Source: Branchiostoma floridae
Taxonomy: Eukaryota > Chordata > Leptocardii > Amphioxiformes > Branchiostomatidae
NCBI RefSeq assembly: GCF_000003815.2
Contig: NC_049991.1
Coordinates: 13,600,529-13,664,528 of the forward strand
Length of the DNA: 64,000 nt
Reading direction: 5' to 3'
Part shown: piece after piece, positions 41,801 through 54,541 of the stretch
Layout of the letters: the number at the start of each line of letters is the position of its first letter
Position numbering within the stretch: the first letter of the stretch is position 1
Program-made: the position numbers and the translations under genes
Notes under the pieces: generated by a model
Seen by the model: only the letters and a program-made list of their open reading frames with translations
Databases searched by the model: none
Told to the model about the DNA's origin: nothing

Positions 41801-44048
41801 ACTGATCGAAAGCTTGTTGGTACGCGCTGTATTTTGTGTACGGATACAATGTTTAATATTGTAACATAATACAATGTGTTCGCGGCAAAGAAGTGTTTTG
41901 ACTTGAAGGATTTCCTCAGCAAACTAAGAGAGATATCACGAAACTTAGTTTTATCTACTGCACACATTCTGAGAGTCCTTGTAGTCTTACCTGCTGTATC
42001 CCGGTGAGTTCCTTACAGAACTGGTGCAGAACAGGGTTCTCCACTGGCCTGCAGAACTCATGGAACTCGTCAACCTGAAAGGTAGGGCAGCAACAGAAAA
42101 TAAAACCAATGACAACAATAACAACAAGGATCAGTTAATCAGTTAAACGATGATAGAAGTTGAAGTAATTTAACCTAGAAAAGTTAGCCAGACAAGTAGT
42201 TCAATATTTGAGCCAAAGAAGTCATGGTAACTATTCGGCGTGGAGACTATTCGGCGACGGGAAAGTCTAGTTTCGATGACGTTCCCCACTTTCAAAAGGT
42301 CAGAAAGTTTCGATAACGGGTCATTAACAATAAACATAACGCATACTGACACAATGGTAAGCGGTTATGGACTGATCGATGCGTGAGGGAGGTTAATTAA
42401 ACAATGCCCGAAACTCAGTACAGTTAGCGTCACATGCGAAAGTTCTTACAACGGACTTTAAATGGGCAAAATATGGTGGCTTTAGTAATACATACATGTA
42501 ATGTCTGCAATGTAATGGTTGCCAGGAGTTTGCCTACTTCCGTAGTTTAAAGTTCAATTTCCAATCTGTCATATGAATAAAGTATCACTTATTCTTTCAC
42601 CTTTTGCATCCTGCCTCGTTTCTAAAACCAACTTCTTAAACATTTTTTTTAAAGTTCGACGTTGCTGAGGCTCTCTGTCAACTGGTCCATGACGTCAATG
42701 CACAAGAGCTATGGCTTAGTCCAGTTTTTTCTAGCCTGGGTACCATCCTATTTCTACCGGGGCTCCTTACACACTCGCTACCTTAAAAAGGTAGAAATAG
42801 GATAACCTAGGCTAGTTTTATTGAAATATAAACAGATTTCTGTGTGCTGCGATAGAAAGCACCGCGCCAAAAGAACTGAATATTTATATTTCAGCCATAC
42901 CATAGGTATGGTGAAATATATTGTACTCGTAATGTTTCTTTCTCCTGTCAAATCTTCGGAACACGGTATCTGCGTTGTTCCTGAACTGATTGACTTGAAA
43001 TTTGGCACAAGGGTAGAGTGGGCCAATACCCCCAGACGTTTTTTTCATTTTTTTCATATCTGCCTTTAAAATGATTTTATTCAGGTTTCTGTTAATTTTT
43101 ATGTATATTTTGGGCTCCTGTACCCTGGTATTACAGCCGAATGACATGAAATTTGGTACAAAGGTGCCCTGATCATATGCCCACCCAGATTTAATAACAC
43201 TTTTGGCATATGGTACAACAAAATGCTTAATTTTGCAATTTTTGGCCATTTTTTGACAAAAAAGCACATTTTTGCCTCCTGTACCCTCGTTTTACAACCG
43301 AATGACCTGAAATTTGGTATAAAAGTGCCCTTCAATTATGTGCACATGAAATCAATAACAGTTTTTCCATACAGTACAACATAATGCTCAATATTGCGAT
43401 TTTATGGCCATTTTTTGACAAAAATTGGACATTTTTGGCTCCTGTTCCCTCGTTTTACAACCAAATGACCCGAAATTTGGTAAAGGGGTGCTCTAGATAT
43501 TTATTCAAATGACCCATTTATAATCTTTGGCATGGAACACTTTAAAATGATATATTTGGGAAATTTTTGGGTCATTTTGCAATGGCCTAAGGGGTCAACG
43601 ACCTCAAGGCCTATTGTTGCATGAGGGAGATGGCTGAAATATGCTGTATTTGCTCTCAAGCAAATGTCGGCCTTTCTAGTACATAGATACTTGTGTCAGC
43701 CACAAACAATTTCCTCATAAAAGTTCCAGCCGTTTTCAGTGACTTTCAAGGTGACCAAGGTTTTTTTTTAAATAAATTCTGCTATTATGCAACTCTTACA
43801 TGGCCGAATGTTCAATATTGTATGTTGCTGTTAATATTTTTACCTTTAGCTTTGTAAATTGGGAGAAAACTAAGGAAGTTATTTACGGAAATAATGATTA
43901 GTAAACATACCATTTGGAAGTTACTTCCATCCACGATGACGGCGCCAAACTCGATGATTTCGGTGCGGAAGTCTGCACGACGCGGCTTGATACATGTCGC
44001 CTCAAAATCCACCACGCAGTAGTACTTGGGAGAGTGTCCGTACGCCAT
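38869..44048 (-). CDS. ERI-family DEDDh 3'-5' exoribonuclease
   Basis: Single-domain 222-residue exonuclease of the ERI1/ERI2/ERI3 (THEX1-like) group. Known members trim small RNAs, histone mRNA or rRNA 3' ends. Exons in transcript order: 44048-43911, 42074-41991, 41561-41455, 41101-40996, 40550-40416 and 38967-38869; junctions are GT-AG and in frame, stop TAG at 38869-38871. Catalytic residues can be read: Asp14 and Glu16 in VVDFEAT, Asp109 in MVTDG, His176 and Asp181 in LHSAISDARN, i.e. a complete DEDDh set. FCKELTGIQQ is also typical. No SAP domain precedes the nuclease, unlike ERI1, and the start MAYGHSPKYY leaves little room for one, so it may be nearer ERI2/ERI3 or a lineage-specific member. 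Introns hold a mariner-like foldback (39007-39886), a dispersed repeat (41669-41871) and tandem repeats (43110-43540). Confidence 0.9.
39007..39886. mobile_element. Mariner-like foldback element, 880 bp
   Basis: Ends CGAGGGGGGTTCAATAAGTT and exact inverse, flanked by TA on both sides (39005-39006, 39887-39888). The arms are nearly perfectly complementary over about 200 bp, and a second inverted pair (near 39341-39410 and 39600-39672) extends the symmetry inward. Ends of this style are typical of Tc1/mariner. No transposase frame. It lies in the last intron of the ERI-like gene. Confidence 0.85.
41669..41871 (+). repeat. Dispersed repeat, copy 2
   Basis: Partner of 24250-24446, in an intron of the ERI-like gene. 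The shared end is GTAACATAATA after ATTTTGTGTACGG. Confidence 0.7.
43110..43540. repeat. Tandem repeat of about 163-bp period, three copies
   Basis: GCTCCTGTACCCTGGTATTACA near 43111 and close variants near 43274 and 43438 are each followed by CCGAATGACCTGAAATTTGG-like sequence. A fourth, more diverged relative may lie near 42960. In the first intron of the ERI-like gene. Confidence 0.85.
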
Positions 44049-47000
44049 TTGGGTTGTTTTTTCTGATAACTTGACTGGTACGCGTCTGCTGTCCTGACCG
44101 ACCTACGCTGTTCTACGCGGACAAAAATGTCATGACCACACCTTGCTCATAGTTTCGGTCGTGGGCGTGTCATTGTCTCAGGTGTGACGTGTATTTACTA
44201 TTGGAGCTAAAGGTTAACAATGTCGTATTTGAACATGCCACGTTAGCTATCTTCGGAATGTCATTTCCTATGTTACGACAAGAATGTTTGACACAATACA
44301 GCAGGTACTGTAACAACATTTGTTTTAGCGTGACGAGTCTAGCTACACTTAAAGTTGTTACAAACTGGAGGCATACTAACTACTACAATGTATTTAGTAG
44401 ACGAAACCAATTGCGCAGAGGGGACAAAAATATCAATAGTATCGATGACACCCTGTAGTTTCGACACCCCATTGTTTATGTAGAAACATGATACAGGATG
44501 ACGCAATACCAGCAGTGTTGTACCTGTCTAGTAACACGTACTCAGAAAGTGGAGCATATGTTCAGTCTGTTCACTCAGTGAATGCCTATATGCAAAGATT
44601 CACTGCCTTTTGTCAGAGCAGAGCAGTCAACTACTAATATACATGTAACCATCACAAGGTACATGTACTGACACCTGTCAAAGGTCGACAGTATGCTGAG
44701 TATGGCTGTTCAAACGCAGTCCAGGCTACATTTTCAATGGTGATATGGAAACTCAAATTAGGTGAATTTTATACGTAATGTGGCTTACAGCGTTAGACTA
44801 TGTAGGTTTAAAGTCCCAGAAGAAACAACAACAACAAAGAAACGCAGATTTCGTTGAAAATCCGGTAACATGTACGACTACCGCCCAGAGGTACAGTCTT
44901 GTCTGCATGATAAAATAGTGATGCATGCGCGGTGGTGATGATTGCCAGGGACAATAACTTCTGCAGACCTACCCTTGGTGCTGATTGGCTATCCGACTTA
45001 TGAAGTGCTGCATTTCTGAAGTGAGCTGTTTGGCGGCGCTTTTAAATGCGCACTGATGAATATTCTATTCACCTAACTGTATGGTCATAACATCATACTT
45101 TATGGTTACACTAATATGTGCCAATTAATCTATGTAATTATATTTTACTAATGATAGAAGTGTGCAACGGTCATATTAAGTGTCACTAAATATTACATTT
45201 GCACATTTCGTCTTTGTTCCATTGTTCCGCGAGCGACGCCTTTTGTCGTCGACGAAGGTTAGACATCCAGGTAATAAGATAAGGTAGATAACAGTTATAA
45301 AAGTAACTGAATAGATTTTGGAAACAGTTATATGGTTCAGGCAGAATCCACTACGTTTCGGTATCTGAAGAAATGTAGTGGACGCTAACTGAAACAGTCT
45401 GACCACTTCCAGTACCTATCTAGATGCTTGCGTAACTATTGTTGCGCGTATCTTATTACCTGTTACCTTGCGGCGCTTTCTGACGATCAATATAATTGAA
45501 AGATTATTCACATAACAGGAAAAATGGGTGATATAGGGGTCAACGTGGGGTCAATCCCTGGGGGTGTTATGAGGGAACGTTCTGTTACTGTCCTGAGTTG
45601 CGTGACAATTGTGTAGGTCACAAACGTAAGTACGTAGATATATTATGATATTTCCATTCATTCGTGAAATACCATTGAGATACAGCCATGACAATCAGAC
45701 CCTTTCATGTTCAACACCCTTTTAAAAATTGACACATACAAAATTACCGAGTCATCACCTGTACTTTCACGCCAGACAACATTCGCCTGGACGATTTGAC
45801 AGGAGATCGATAATTTGCGGCGGTCCCTAATTGTTTCTAGTACGTTATCCCGTGATCATCGAAATCCCCTCCCCATAGAGCGAGACCTCCCTCGTCACGC
45901 ATCCAACTGCCGCGCGTTACTCAGACAGGAGCGGGGCTTGACAAATGTGGGGCCGTCGTTACTCTCACTGCCGTGGGGGATGACAAATGTGCGGCCATTT
46001 TTACTCTTTTATCACAGACACAACGTCGTCCATCAAGACACCGCTGACATGGAGAGTGAGAGAGAGAAGATTTCCCTCAAAGAAAAGATTAGAACTTATC
46101 ACGTAATGTGCTTTAAAAGGAGGTCATCCGTTTTGAAGTGCCCGCGACGTGGAAAACGGACCTTTATCAGTGTCACTTCTGTAACATTGTTTCAAACAGT
46201 GTTTTGAAAGTCAAGCCATCAGACCTTGACCTTGTGCTGTAACCGATGTGTATGTGGATGCTCTCCATGCATGAGCCATGTGGCGTCACCGATTCTGCAT
46301 CCCCTGTAGAATAGAGTGCAATTACCAATCTTTAATTAACCAGCCCGAAACGCTCCTTACTAATGAGTTGGGACAAAGATATATGATCAGAGTAATTAGG
46401 TCCCATTGCCAGGTGTGCACGGGAAATGGTAAGGCCATAGTGCAATTCGTTGACAAGCACTGTTTCAAAGTATGTCTTTCCACAGTGCACTTTATGCGAC
46501 AGCCACCTCGAAGCCCTTAAGCTATTCCTTTTAAGAGAGATTCTGTAAACTTGCCATCCAAGCTGTCGAGTTCCTTCTCTATGGCCATGCACTATATCCT
46601 ACAGCCTCCAAGCTAACAGACAAAATATCGAATGGGCTCTTTCATCAATTTGATAGGATAAAGTCTGGTTTGGTTTATGCAGGGTTAGGCATTGCCCAAA
46701 CAAGAACAATAATTAGCCAGTGGGCCTGCGCGAACTAAATGCATCTATACTATGGCTGGCTAAACTCGCTGGCGAATCATTCAGACATTCTCCGAGTTTG
46801 GTCAATTTGTAACGTCTCTAGTTTAAGGAGTATGATGAAGATTAGGGTTTGACCGAAACACAATAAAACAATGCAGGGGGTCTATAAAAGAAACATAAAC
46901 ACTATCAGACTCGCATTCAATGTTGGAAGCTTGAAAAGCATACTGTACGTCCAAAATAAGCCGTGTCGTCATATCTTCTACAGTTATAAAATGCATGGAT

Positions 47001-48355
47001 TAATTCTCAACGTCACACAGACAGGAGAACGTACACAGAGGCCGATTCAAGTCATTAATAAATTTATTACCAATAAAAAATTACCAATAAATCTATTGAG
47101 GACCATGAGAGAAGCATAGTTTCAGGACGTAAAACATGTCAGTGATGAATTAATGCTTGCAGCTAACCGAGTAGAATACTAGTATTTAGAGCGAGGTCAT
47201 ATATTCAATGTATCCAATAGACGGACTGCTCAATGAAGGAAAGATCGGCAAGAGAGAAGAAGAAGAGACAATGAGGCCTAGGGAAAGAAGTGTATGAAGG
47301 AAGGAATGGAATTCGAATGTACGGTACAAGGAAATAATGGAAATACTATTCACCAAAGACGAGAGAGAAAGAGAGAAGGAGAAAGAGAGAGACAGACAGA
47401 CAGGCAGAGGGAGAGAGAGAAATTATATGCAGTTTTCAAGTACTTTCTGCCTTTGCAACGGCGAGTGATCTAGGTATCATTGAAACAAATCCAGGCGTGT
47501 GGCATAAACTGGCCATTTTAGGGCCTATGTCCAGAATGTACAATGAGAATCTCCACCACGTGAGGTTTCGTGGCCCGTCTCTGCCTATGACAACGAGGAC
47601 ATCTGACAAAAGTCCAAAAACTAAACTACATTTTTTTGTTGAAGAGCTGGACCTCCAATGCATGAAATACCTTCACATCGCCCCAAACTGACTACTTGAG
47701 AGACGATAATGTTGTCAGTGTCAAGGGATAAAAGCATGACGCAAAAGCATATCTCAGTCGAGACGCAACGTACAAAGTGTAAAACAACAATTTAAAAAAA
47801 ACTACTTTCCTGCCTTCCAAAAATTCATTTAGATTTATTACAGAACTGGCGCCGTAGACGTAATGCTTTCATTCTATCCAACAGACCACGGGGTAATCTC
47901 GTCCCGTGGAGCGTGCGAACGTGTTTTCCCGGAGTAGTGATGTGCACGAGTCAGGTCTTCCCACCACATAAATCTCGCATATTTCGAGTGGTTTTCCGGG
48001 CTAGCTATGAGGTTGAAGACATTGATGTGTGTCTCCTTAGTTGTTGGTGTGAAATGAGGCGGTTAGGATGCCGTCAGTCGGCAGGCAGGGTGCGCCGCAG
48101 ACGTCTGCGTGCCTCTGTGCTGCGCGGGCCAGCGTCGCAGCCGTTCTAGAACGTCAGTGTTCTACCGAGCAGAGGTTCCATTGTGAGGCACCACAAACAG
48201 ATCACCAAGCTGCGGACGCAAGCAAAAGAACAGATGATTGGGATTATGGAGGAAGCTGCGGTATTTGGACAGATTACGGCGCCCTCCCCGCACGCGGGTT
48301 TGGCGTGACTCAGCCCCGAGCCAATCGATAGGGATGGCCCACAACTGTTCGTGTA
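44049..48355. other. Intergenic region between the ERI-like and Shisa-like genes
   Basis: The two genes are divergent, so both promoters lie here, but no core element could be assigned. Open frames here (for example 45815-46207) show no recognisable domain. 46095-46165 is related to the interior of the foldback at 39007-39886. 47361-47422 is a GA-rich simple repeat. 48060-48355 is GC-rich and probably the 5' region of the Shisa-like gene. Confidence 0.5.
47361..47422. repeat. GA-rich simple repeat
   Basis: Purine-only GAGA/GACA tract on the plus strand. Confidence 0.9.
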
Positions 48356-49174
48356 ATGAGGTTGTGGACTAGGGGAGGAGACATCAATTATAATTCCGCC
48401 ATGACAACGTCGTCTGTACCTTTCAGGGGTTGCCTGAGTTTGTTCCGGCGCTCGCTTGCACTGCATTCCATGGCTCTAGCGCAGGTCATCGGTAATGTTT
48501 CAGCCGGGGAGACCTGTGTCATCCCGCCGAGCGGGAAGAACAGCACGGCAAGGACTTTTGTCTGTCCGGAACCGCACGATAGCGAGAAGGATACTTACTG
48601 CTGCGGGTTCTCGCCCAATTACTTCTGTTGCTCCAAGCCGTTCGACACATTTGCCGTCGTGATGGGAGGTCTCCTCACCAGCATTCTGTTCTTGGCCGTC
48701 AGCTACGCCATCCTCGCTTACATCCACAACTTCTTCAACAGAAGGCGCGCCCGCCGGATCCAACACGGCATGCCGCCCTGTCGGCCTGACTCGGAGATTT
48801 TCCAGTTTGCGGAGGGACTCTCGGCGGAGGAGCGAGAGAAGGTGATTCTGGCCAAAGTTACGGGAGGCGGCGGTGCCAGTCGGCGGCCTTCACCACCTTC
48901 ACCACAGCACAGGTTGATCTTACCGGCAGCGGATTGCAGGAAGAACTCGTCCTCCACGTTTAACGATGAGGAAGACGCGGGTCGTCACTACAGGGAGGAC
49001 TTGGAGGACAGGGTGGAGCTGGACGAGGACATATTCATGACGGACGTGCGCACGCGGAGGAGTTCCGAGCAGGAGAGGCTGAAAGGTGCCGCCTCTGGTC
49101 CGCACGATCACGCCGCTGTTGTCATTGTGCCGAGCGACAATCACCCGCTGGAACCCAGGACTACCATCGCGTAA
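48356..49174 (+). CDS. Shisa/WBP1-like cysteine-rich single-pass membrane protein
   Basis: One open frame of 272 codons. Residues 54-92 hold a Cys pattern ending in CC-x7-CC (YCCGFSPNYFCCS), followed at about 99-123 by a hydrophobic transmembrane segment. This Cys-rich ectodomain next to a TM helix and a Pro/Ser-rich cytoplasmic tail is the architecture of the Shisa/WBP1/VOPP1 superfamily, whose members act in receptor maturation and trafficking. Basic residues NRRRARR follow the helix, giving a type I orientation. NVS (about 47) and NST (about 62) are possible glycosylation sites. Homology is recognised by motif only. The N-terminus is uncertain: there is no convincing signal peptide after the first ATG, and a pyrimidine-rich acceptor ends at 48426, so residues before about 25 may be intronic or untranslated and an upstream exon may supply the signal peptide. 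The local sequence is GC- and CpG-rich compared with its surroundings. Confidence 0.7.
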   Translation: MRLWTRGGDINYNSAMTTSSVPFRGCLSLFRRSLALHSMALAQVIGNVSAGETCVIPPSGKNSTARTFVCPEPHDSEKDTYCCGFSPNYFCCSKPFDTFAVVMGGLLTSILFLAVSYAILAYIHNFFNRRRARRIQHGMPPCRPDSEIFQFAEGLSAEEREKVILAKVTGGGGASRRPSPPSPQHRLILPAADCRKNSSSTFNDEEDAGRHYREDLEDRVELDEDIFMTDVRTRRSSEQERLKGAASGPHDHAAVVIVPSDNHPLEPRTTIA

Positions 49175-51717
49175 ACCAGCTGGAGAAATATTACACAGGA
49201 ACATTTGCTAAGACTTTTGTCTTCCGGGATGCATAGTATCTATGCACAGTAACATGTGTGGCAGCAAATACGTTGACTACTACCTGGTGCTCATCCTTGT
49301 ACACAGAAGGTATTTCGCAATATCGTACAGTAGTGCAGTGGCAATGGCATTTATGAATTACTGTTTGTTTAAAACTCTGTATGTTGCATAACATTTCCAC
49401 GACATAACCGGTTACGCAGGGCATGAGGTTGCTATGTGAATGTTCAGCTCATCAAAAGAGGATTTTGAGATTACCGTTACCCGTTTTAAATCACTTTGCC
49501 GGCATTAACCAAAGGAATGCTCTTAGTGCTTTTTACCGGCCCCAAGCTTACTCTAGAGGGGCAAGCGAGAGGGTGTGCGCCAAGCACGCGACTCTCTGGC
49601 CTCGTCAAAACATTGGAAAACATCTTTCCGCTTGAGGAAAGATCTCAAAATTTGTTTGAAATGTGAAATTAGAGAGCAGATGCCGTCAGATCAGGCCAGA
49701 CGTTCAGAGCAACATTGGGCCCAGTAATGCTATTACTTACATCCTACATTCAGTTGGTAAACAGATTTCAAATGGAAAGAGGTCTCTAAGGATCATGTCT
49801 AATGAATTGCACCGTAGGGCAGAAGTTCCCATCTATCTGCACACTATTGGGTACACTTTAGGGACCGTTTTACATCGCCATTATCTCCTTCGTACAAAAG
49901 TAATTTCGTTTACAATTTTCCTCGACATTCGGTGCATCATCAACTGCAAATTCACGCGCAACGCCATTGCAAGTTTCCAATTCCCCCTCAAATTCATATT
50001 TGCATGTGTACCAAACGCTTGCCAAAACATGCACAATTATAAGAAACTAATTTCGTTAACCGTAACCAACCGCACTAAAGATCCCATCCCCGGAATGTTG
50101 CTGAACACTCCCCTCGGTTTGTCTATCAAGGTCAGCCATGAACGTAGTTTCTTGTACAGTGTGTATCTATTTATCTTTTTCATAAATACTAGTTGACATT
50201 TACAAATTACATCGATAATGAATGACTCTGGGCATTACGAAAACATCTCACTTGAAACAAGCATTGACAGAATAACGTTGCCTTTCTGCTGAGATTTACT
50301 AGAAAATGACTGAAAACTAGTGACTCCACCCAATCTGTTAGAAAAAAATACCACCATATCGCACGCATGTCCGGTTTTGCTTTATCTTTCACTTTATCTG
50401 TCGTTCTTTTGACAACATTCTCGTACAGAAATCCCTTTGCACAACACAAGGTCCGCTAGGGCAATACTTCCGCTCGTTCTCATCAGGGCATCACGCAAGT
50501 ATTTAATCAGGGGGAGATTTGGGCACAACAGACAGATTCGGAAACTCTCTATGGGATTCTGCGATCCCAGATATGAACCATTTGAACCTCTGCCAACCGA
50601 TTTGTTTACCGTGTCGTTTGAATATGATACTTTAGCACTTGTATGTCGTTCAATATCATAATGATTTTGGTATCAGTTCGCCATTATTGTACTGTTCAAA
50701 TATGGTGCATATATATATTACCAACATCGATATATATATGGACTAACTGAGAATGCCACGCTTAGCTCAAAGTGCCAATTTTTCACCAAATCAAATCAAG
50801 ATGTGGTACAAAGGAAGGATGTCTAATGGATCGATGAAATTAAAAAGCCTCTATTGTACCAACCGACAGGACGTTTTGTCGGCGCCAGGAAATATTGTTA
50901 CCAGTTCATGTGACAGCAATAAAGTCGGAGACGTTCCTGAATACATGTCCCGGTCCCTTGAGGGCGTCAGTGTAAGGCCGCAGCAAGTAAATTCTATGGA
51001 TGACATCCTCTACAGACTTCAAAAATAATGAGATAGCGCGAAAGAAACAAAATTGGTAAAAAAGCAAAGTAGCAAAGTTTTTAGTTTTAAGTGACCAAAC
51101 GTGGCATCACAACTAACAAGGTATGCATTCCTGTATTGTTAAGAAGTGAATTAGTGTAGTAAAAATGATACTAGTGTGGTACACTGGTATCACTTGCCAA
51201 GCTGGCAACTACACTCGTAGCTTCCATATTGGTTGCACTTTTACAACTATCAAACAAGTTTCACTTCTGCAACTAGTCATGGCTTCCTCCCTAGTGTCAC
51301 TTCTACAAGTATGATTATTCAGCTACAACACAACATGTTTGCCCATTTTGGTCTATCTGACCATCCCCGAAGAGGAAAAAAGCCTTTTTTTCCTGAAATC
51401 AGGCGAAAATTAATAAGCGCGCCGATGTCATTCATAAAATTTACTTGCTGTGGCGTAAGTACGAGTAAGGGGTGAGAGACATACACTGTATACACGATCA
51501 GCCATACGGTAGAATCAGGTGGACGCGGGGACAGTTTAATCAATCTCCCAGCGTTGCAAGGTTTCACAGTGTCACGGATAGGCAACTGGTGGATACATAT
51601 AACATATGCATCCTTCAGAACAATGTCCTAAATGTCGGGAAGTTATTGAAATTTAATAATTCAGATTTTTCATTTTGCTCCAGGCATCTGCCTGAGAAGT
51701 CGTTGGTAATTGAACTA

Positions 51718-51858
<141 letters not shown>

Positions 51859-54483
51859 TGAATATGAATATATATATGTATTTTGGTATAACCATATGTC
51901 TGTAAAGGGACTTTAATACGAACAGACATATGCTACGTTTAGAGCGCATCCTTGTGACGTCATCGGTACGTTTTTCGTCAAATCGGTGCCCCGTGTTGGA
52001 TTTCATGATTAGTGAACTGACAAGAATATTAGTATACTCTATACAGCTCCGGTAGGGACGGACGTCAGTCGTTTTAAGTTAAAAAAAAGCACCAAAGAAC
52101 TGTTATTACAGAGACACCATTCGCCTCATCTAATGAGTTGATAATCACAGGAAAAGTAGAAATTTACCTTGCCATTTGTCTTACGCCTTGGCATGATGAT
52201 GAACTGACATGTCATGCGGCATTGTCGTACCCCCGTATGTCTACGTCAGCAGATCCTTTGTGCTTTTGTATGGTCGAAAGAAAAGTGTTTTAGTGTATGC
52301 GGTTGTAAACAATGTGGCGATAGAAAGAATTCCTTTTTTTTCAGGTTAATATCAAGTTAAGGTCAGCCGCATGACACGACCATAATTCTTTCACCATCGT
52401 GACTTTCCTGCACATTTTAGGCGGGGTCCTTTCCATACAGCGACCATACAGAGACCAAAATTGACTTTGTACAACCTTTGATTTCATAATTTTTATATGC
52501 TGACATAAGATGAAGTATGGTATAAAAACAACAAAGCATACAACATCAGTTCTTTGTCTATGAAATTCGCTGAGCGATTTGTCAAATCCAAGGTCATTCA
52601 GCGGTCACAGCCTCAACTGGAATGTCAAGGTAATAGTCTGGCCACGGCATGTGGCGTTAAGACATGCACTCATCTTCACTTGAACTGTTTCTAGCCGCCC
52701 ACCTGAGCGGCGTTCCTCGCTATCAAAGCAACATACGCTTTGAGATAAAGTGGCCGATCGATCATCACGCCTTCTCATATCCTTCCAATGCGAGAACCCA
52801 GCACCGTAAGTCATAAACACGTCAGTGTAAGTTTTGAAGGGAAGTGAGGACACACTAGCTCATAAAACACGACACCAGGACCGGTGCCTTATCTCATTCC
52901 CTTTGGCATAGTCACTTACAATACATCAAACTTTTATCGTGGTCGGGAACATGATATTGTTGTACATGCCAAGATTGTTTCAGCTCCCAAGATAGCAATA
53001 AGTTGGGTTTAATCTCGTGTCTTGTCTGTTAGGTCGTATGCGGGTATATACAACATGGGTTATCTGTATTATAATTGTTCTTATCAGTTTCTCATCATAC
53101 ATTTATTGTCATAACGGTGATATTTGACTCATAGAGTTGTATGCGATTGAAGTTAGGGGCTGAATTCATTTAAAGTCAGAAAACGACCGGCCCAGGCGGA
53201 TTTCCCTTTCCATCGTTAACTCGTAGGCGTGCATGGCTAAACACAGGCTTCCGTATACACGTAACAATGTAACTTATATGTACTAAATCTCTACGTCTTT
53301 GTGTATACATGTATTCTGACCACACATAAGAGCTTTACGAGTATAAAACTGATCTACATGTGTACGCCCGGCCTGGAATCTGCTAAAATCACATCAGTCT
53401 GATTGACTCCCATCTTTTAACAGGTCCCACGAGTGGTCAACCGACGTTACTTATAAAACTCATTACAGTACAAACGAGCCGTCAATAACATAAAGGATAT
53501 CACTATAATGAAGTTATCAATCTTAGAAGACAACTTCCAATCAATTATGTTACATGTACATGACGTGTGCTATATGTATCTTGTCTTCAAAGTATGAGCC
53601 TTCTTTGTATCTGAATTACAAATTGTAAATGATTAAAACGAAGATTAAAGCGTACTAAAGATTGCGATGCGACCTACATATTTGGAATATTTCCATTCCG
53701 TTGGGCTGTAGCTATCTGCGTCTGACGGCGTGTTCGATTATCGGACGTCACAGACTCATCACGCATGGCGAAAGTATTTCCGCCGTTAGTCCGGGGGATA
53801 AGTGTGATACGTTACCCCCTGTAAGACACGAGATTTCAGATGTTGCTTGGAAAGAGGAGCATGAATGAGGACACCAGAAAGTCTTCACCGTTGGTCAAGT
53901 CACGAAACCAGCGAAGAGTCGAGAAAATCTAAGTCACAAATTGAATGGCTTGACATCTTGTTTTATTTTCAACAATGTAGACTTTCATAGATTTTACATG
54001 TCGAGCTACGAGCCTTTAAGCAAATCAAAGATGTGTTGGAAAGTACACGAAGGGACAGGGGATATAAACACGAATTAAAACCGCTCACAGGAAATTTCTC
54101 ATCACTCGAAGGACTTTATTGGCGTTTTACAAGGCTTTTGCAGTAGACTAATGTGGGGAACTGACGCATATAGGGTACAATATACGCAGCTGATGACACG
54201 AAAAGGCTCCAGTAAAGTTAAATGTGATGTGTTAAGTTACATAATGCACAGTGCAAGGTGTATCACTACCATGTGGTAACCTTTATCAGAAGGCGTGCTA
54301 AGAAAAAGCCATTTCGACATCTAAACTAATTAACTGAAGTTACAGAACATGTACCTATCATTGCCTCCCTGCTGACCTATTGTATAAAATGAATTATGAT
54401 TGGCCCCTCGAGGCATTTACCTCACACTGGCTGGAAGATGTAAGACTAAGCCCGGAAGAAACGCCTGCTAGCCCGGCTAATCT

Positions 54484-54541
54484 CATGTTATCATGTGGTT
54501 TGCTGTCCGAAAACTCGGGCAACAAACCACATGATAACGTG
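54484..54541. other. Compact hairpin, 24-bp arms with 4-base loop
   Basis: GTTATCATGTGGTTTG begins the left arm (54487-54510) and its complement closes the right arm (54515-54538) around AAAC. Only two of 24 positions deviate, one of which would be a G-U pair in RNA on the plus strand. Function unknown. Confidence 0.6.

Noticed and set aside
45815..46207. 130-codon plus-strand frame
   Set aside because: Contains a short internal repeat (TNVGP and TNVRP) and a piece of dispersed repeat; no family resemblance or exon signals.
48146..48466. 106-codon minus-strand frame upstream of the Shisa-like gene
   Set aside because: Overlaps the GC-rich 5' region of the plus-strand gene; long antisense frames are expected in GC-rich DNA.
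49663..50196. 177-codon plus-strand frame
   Set aside because: No recognisable domain, no low-complexity or signal features, ordinary AT-rich composition; probably untranslated or intergenic sequence.
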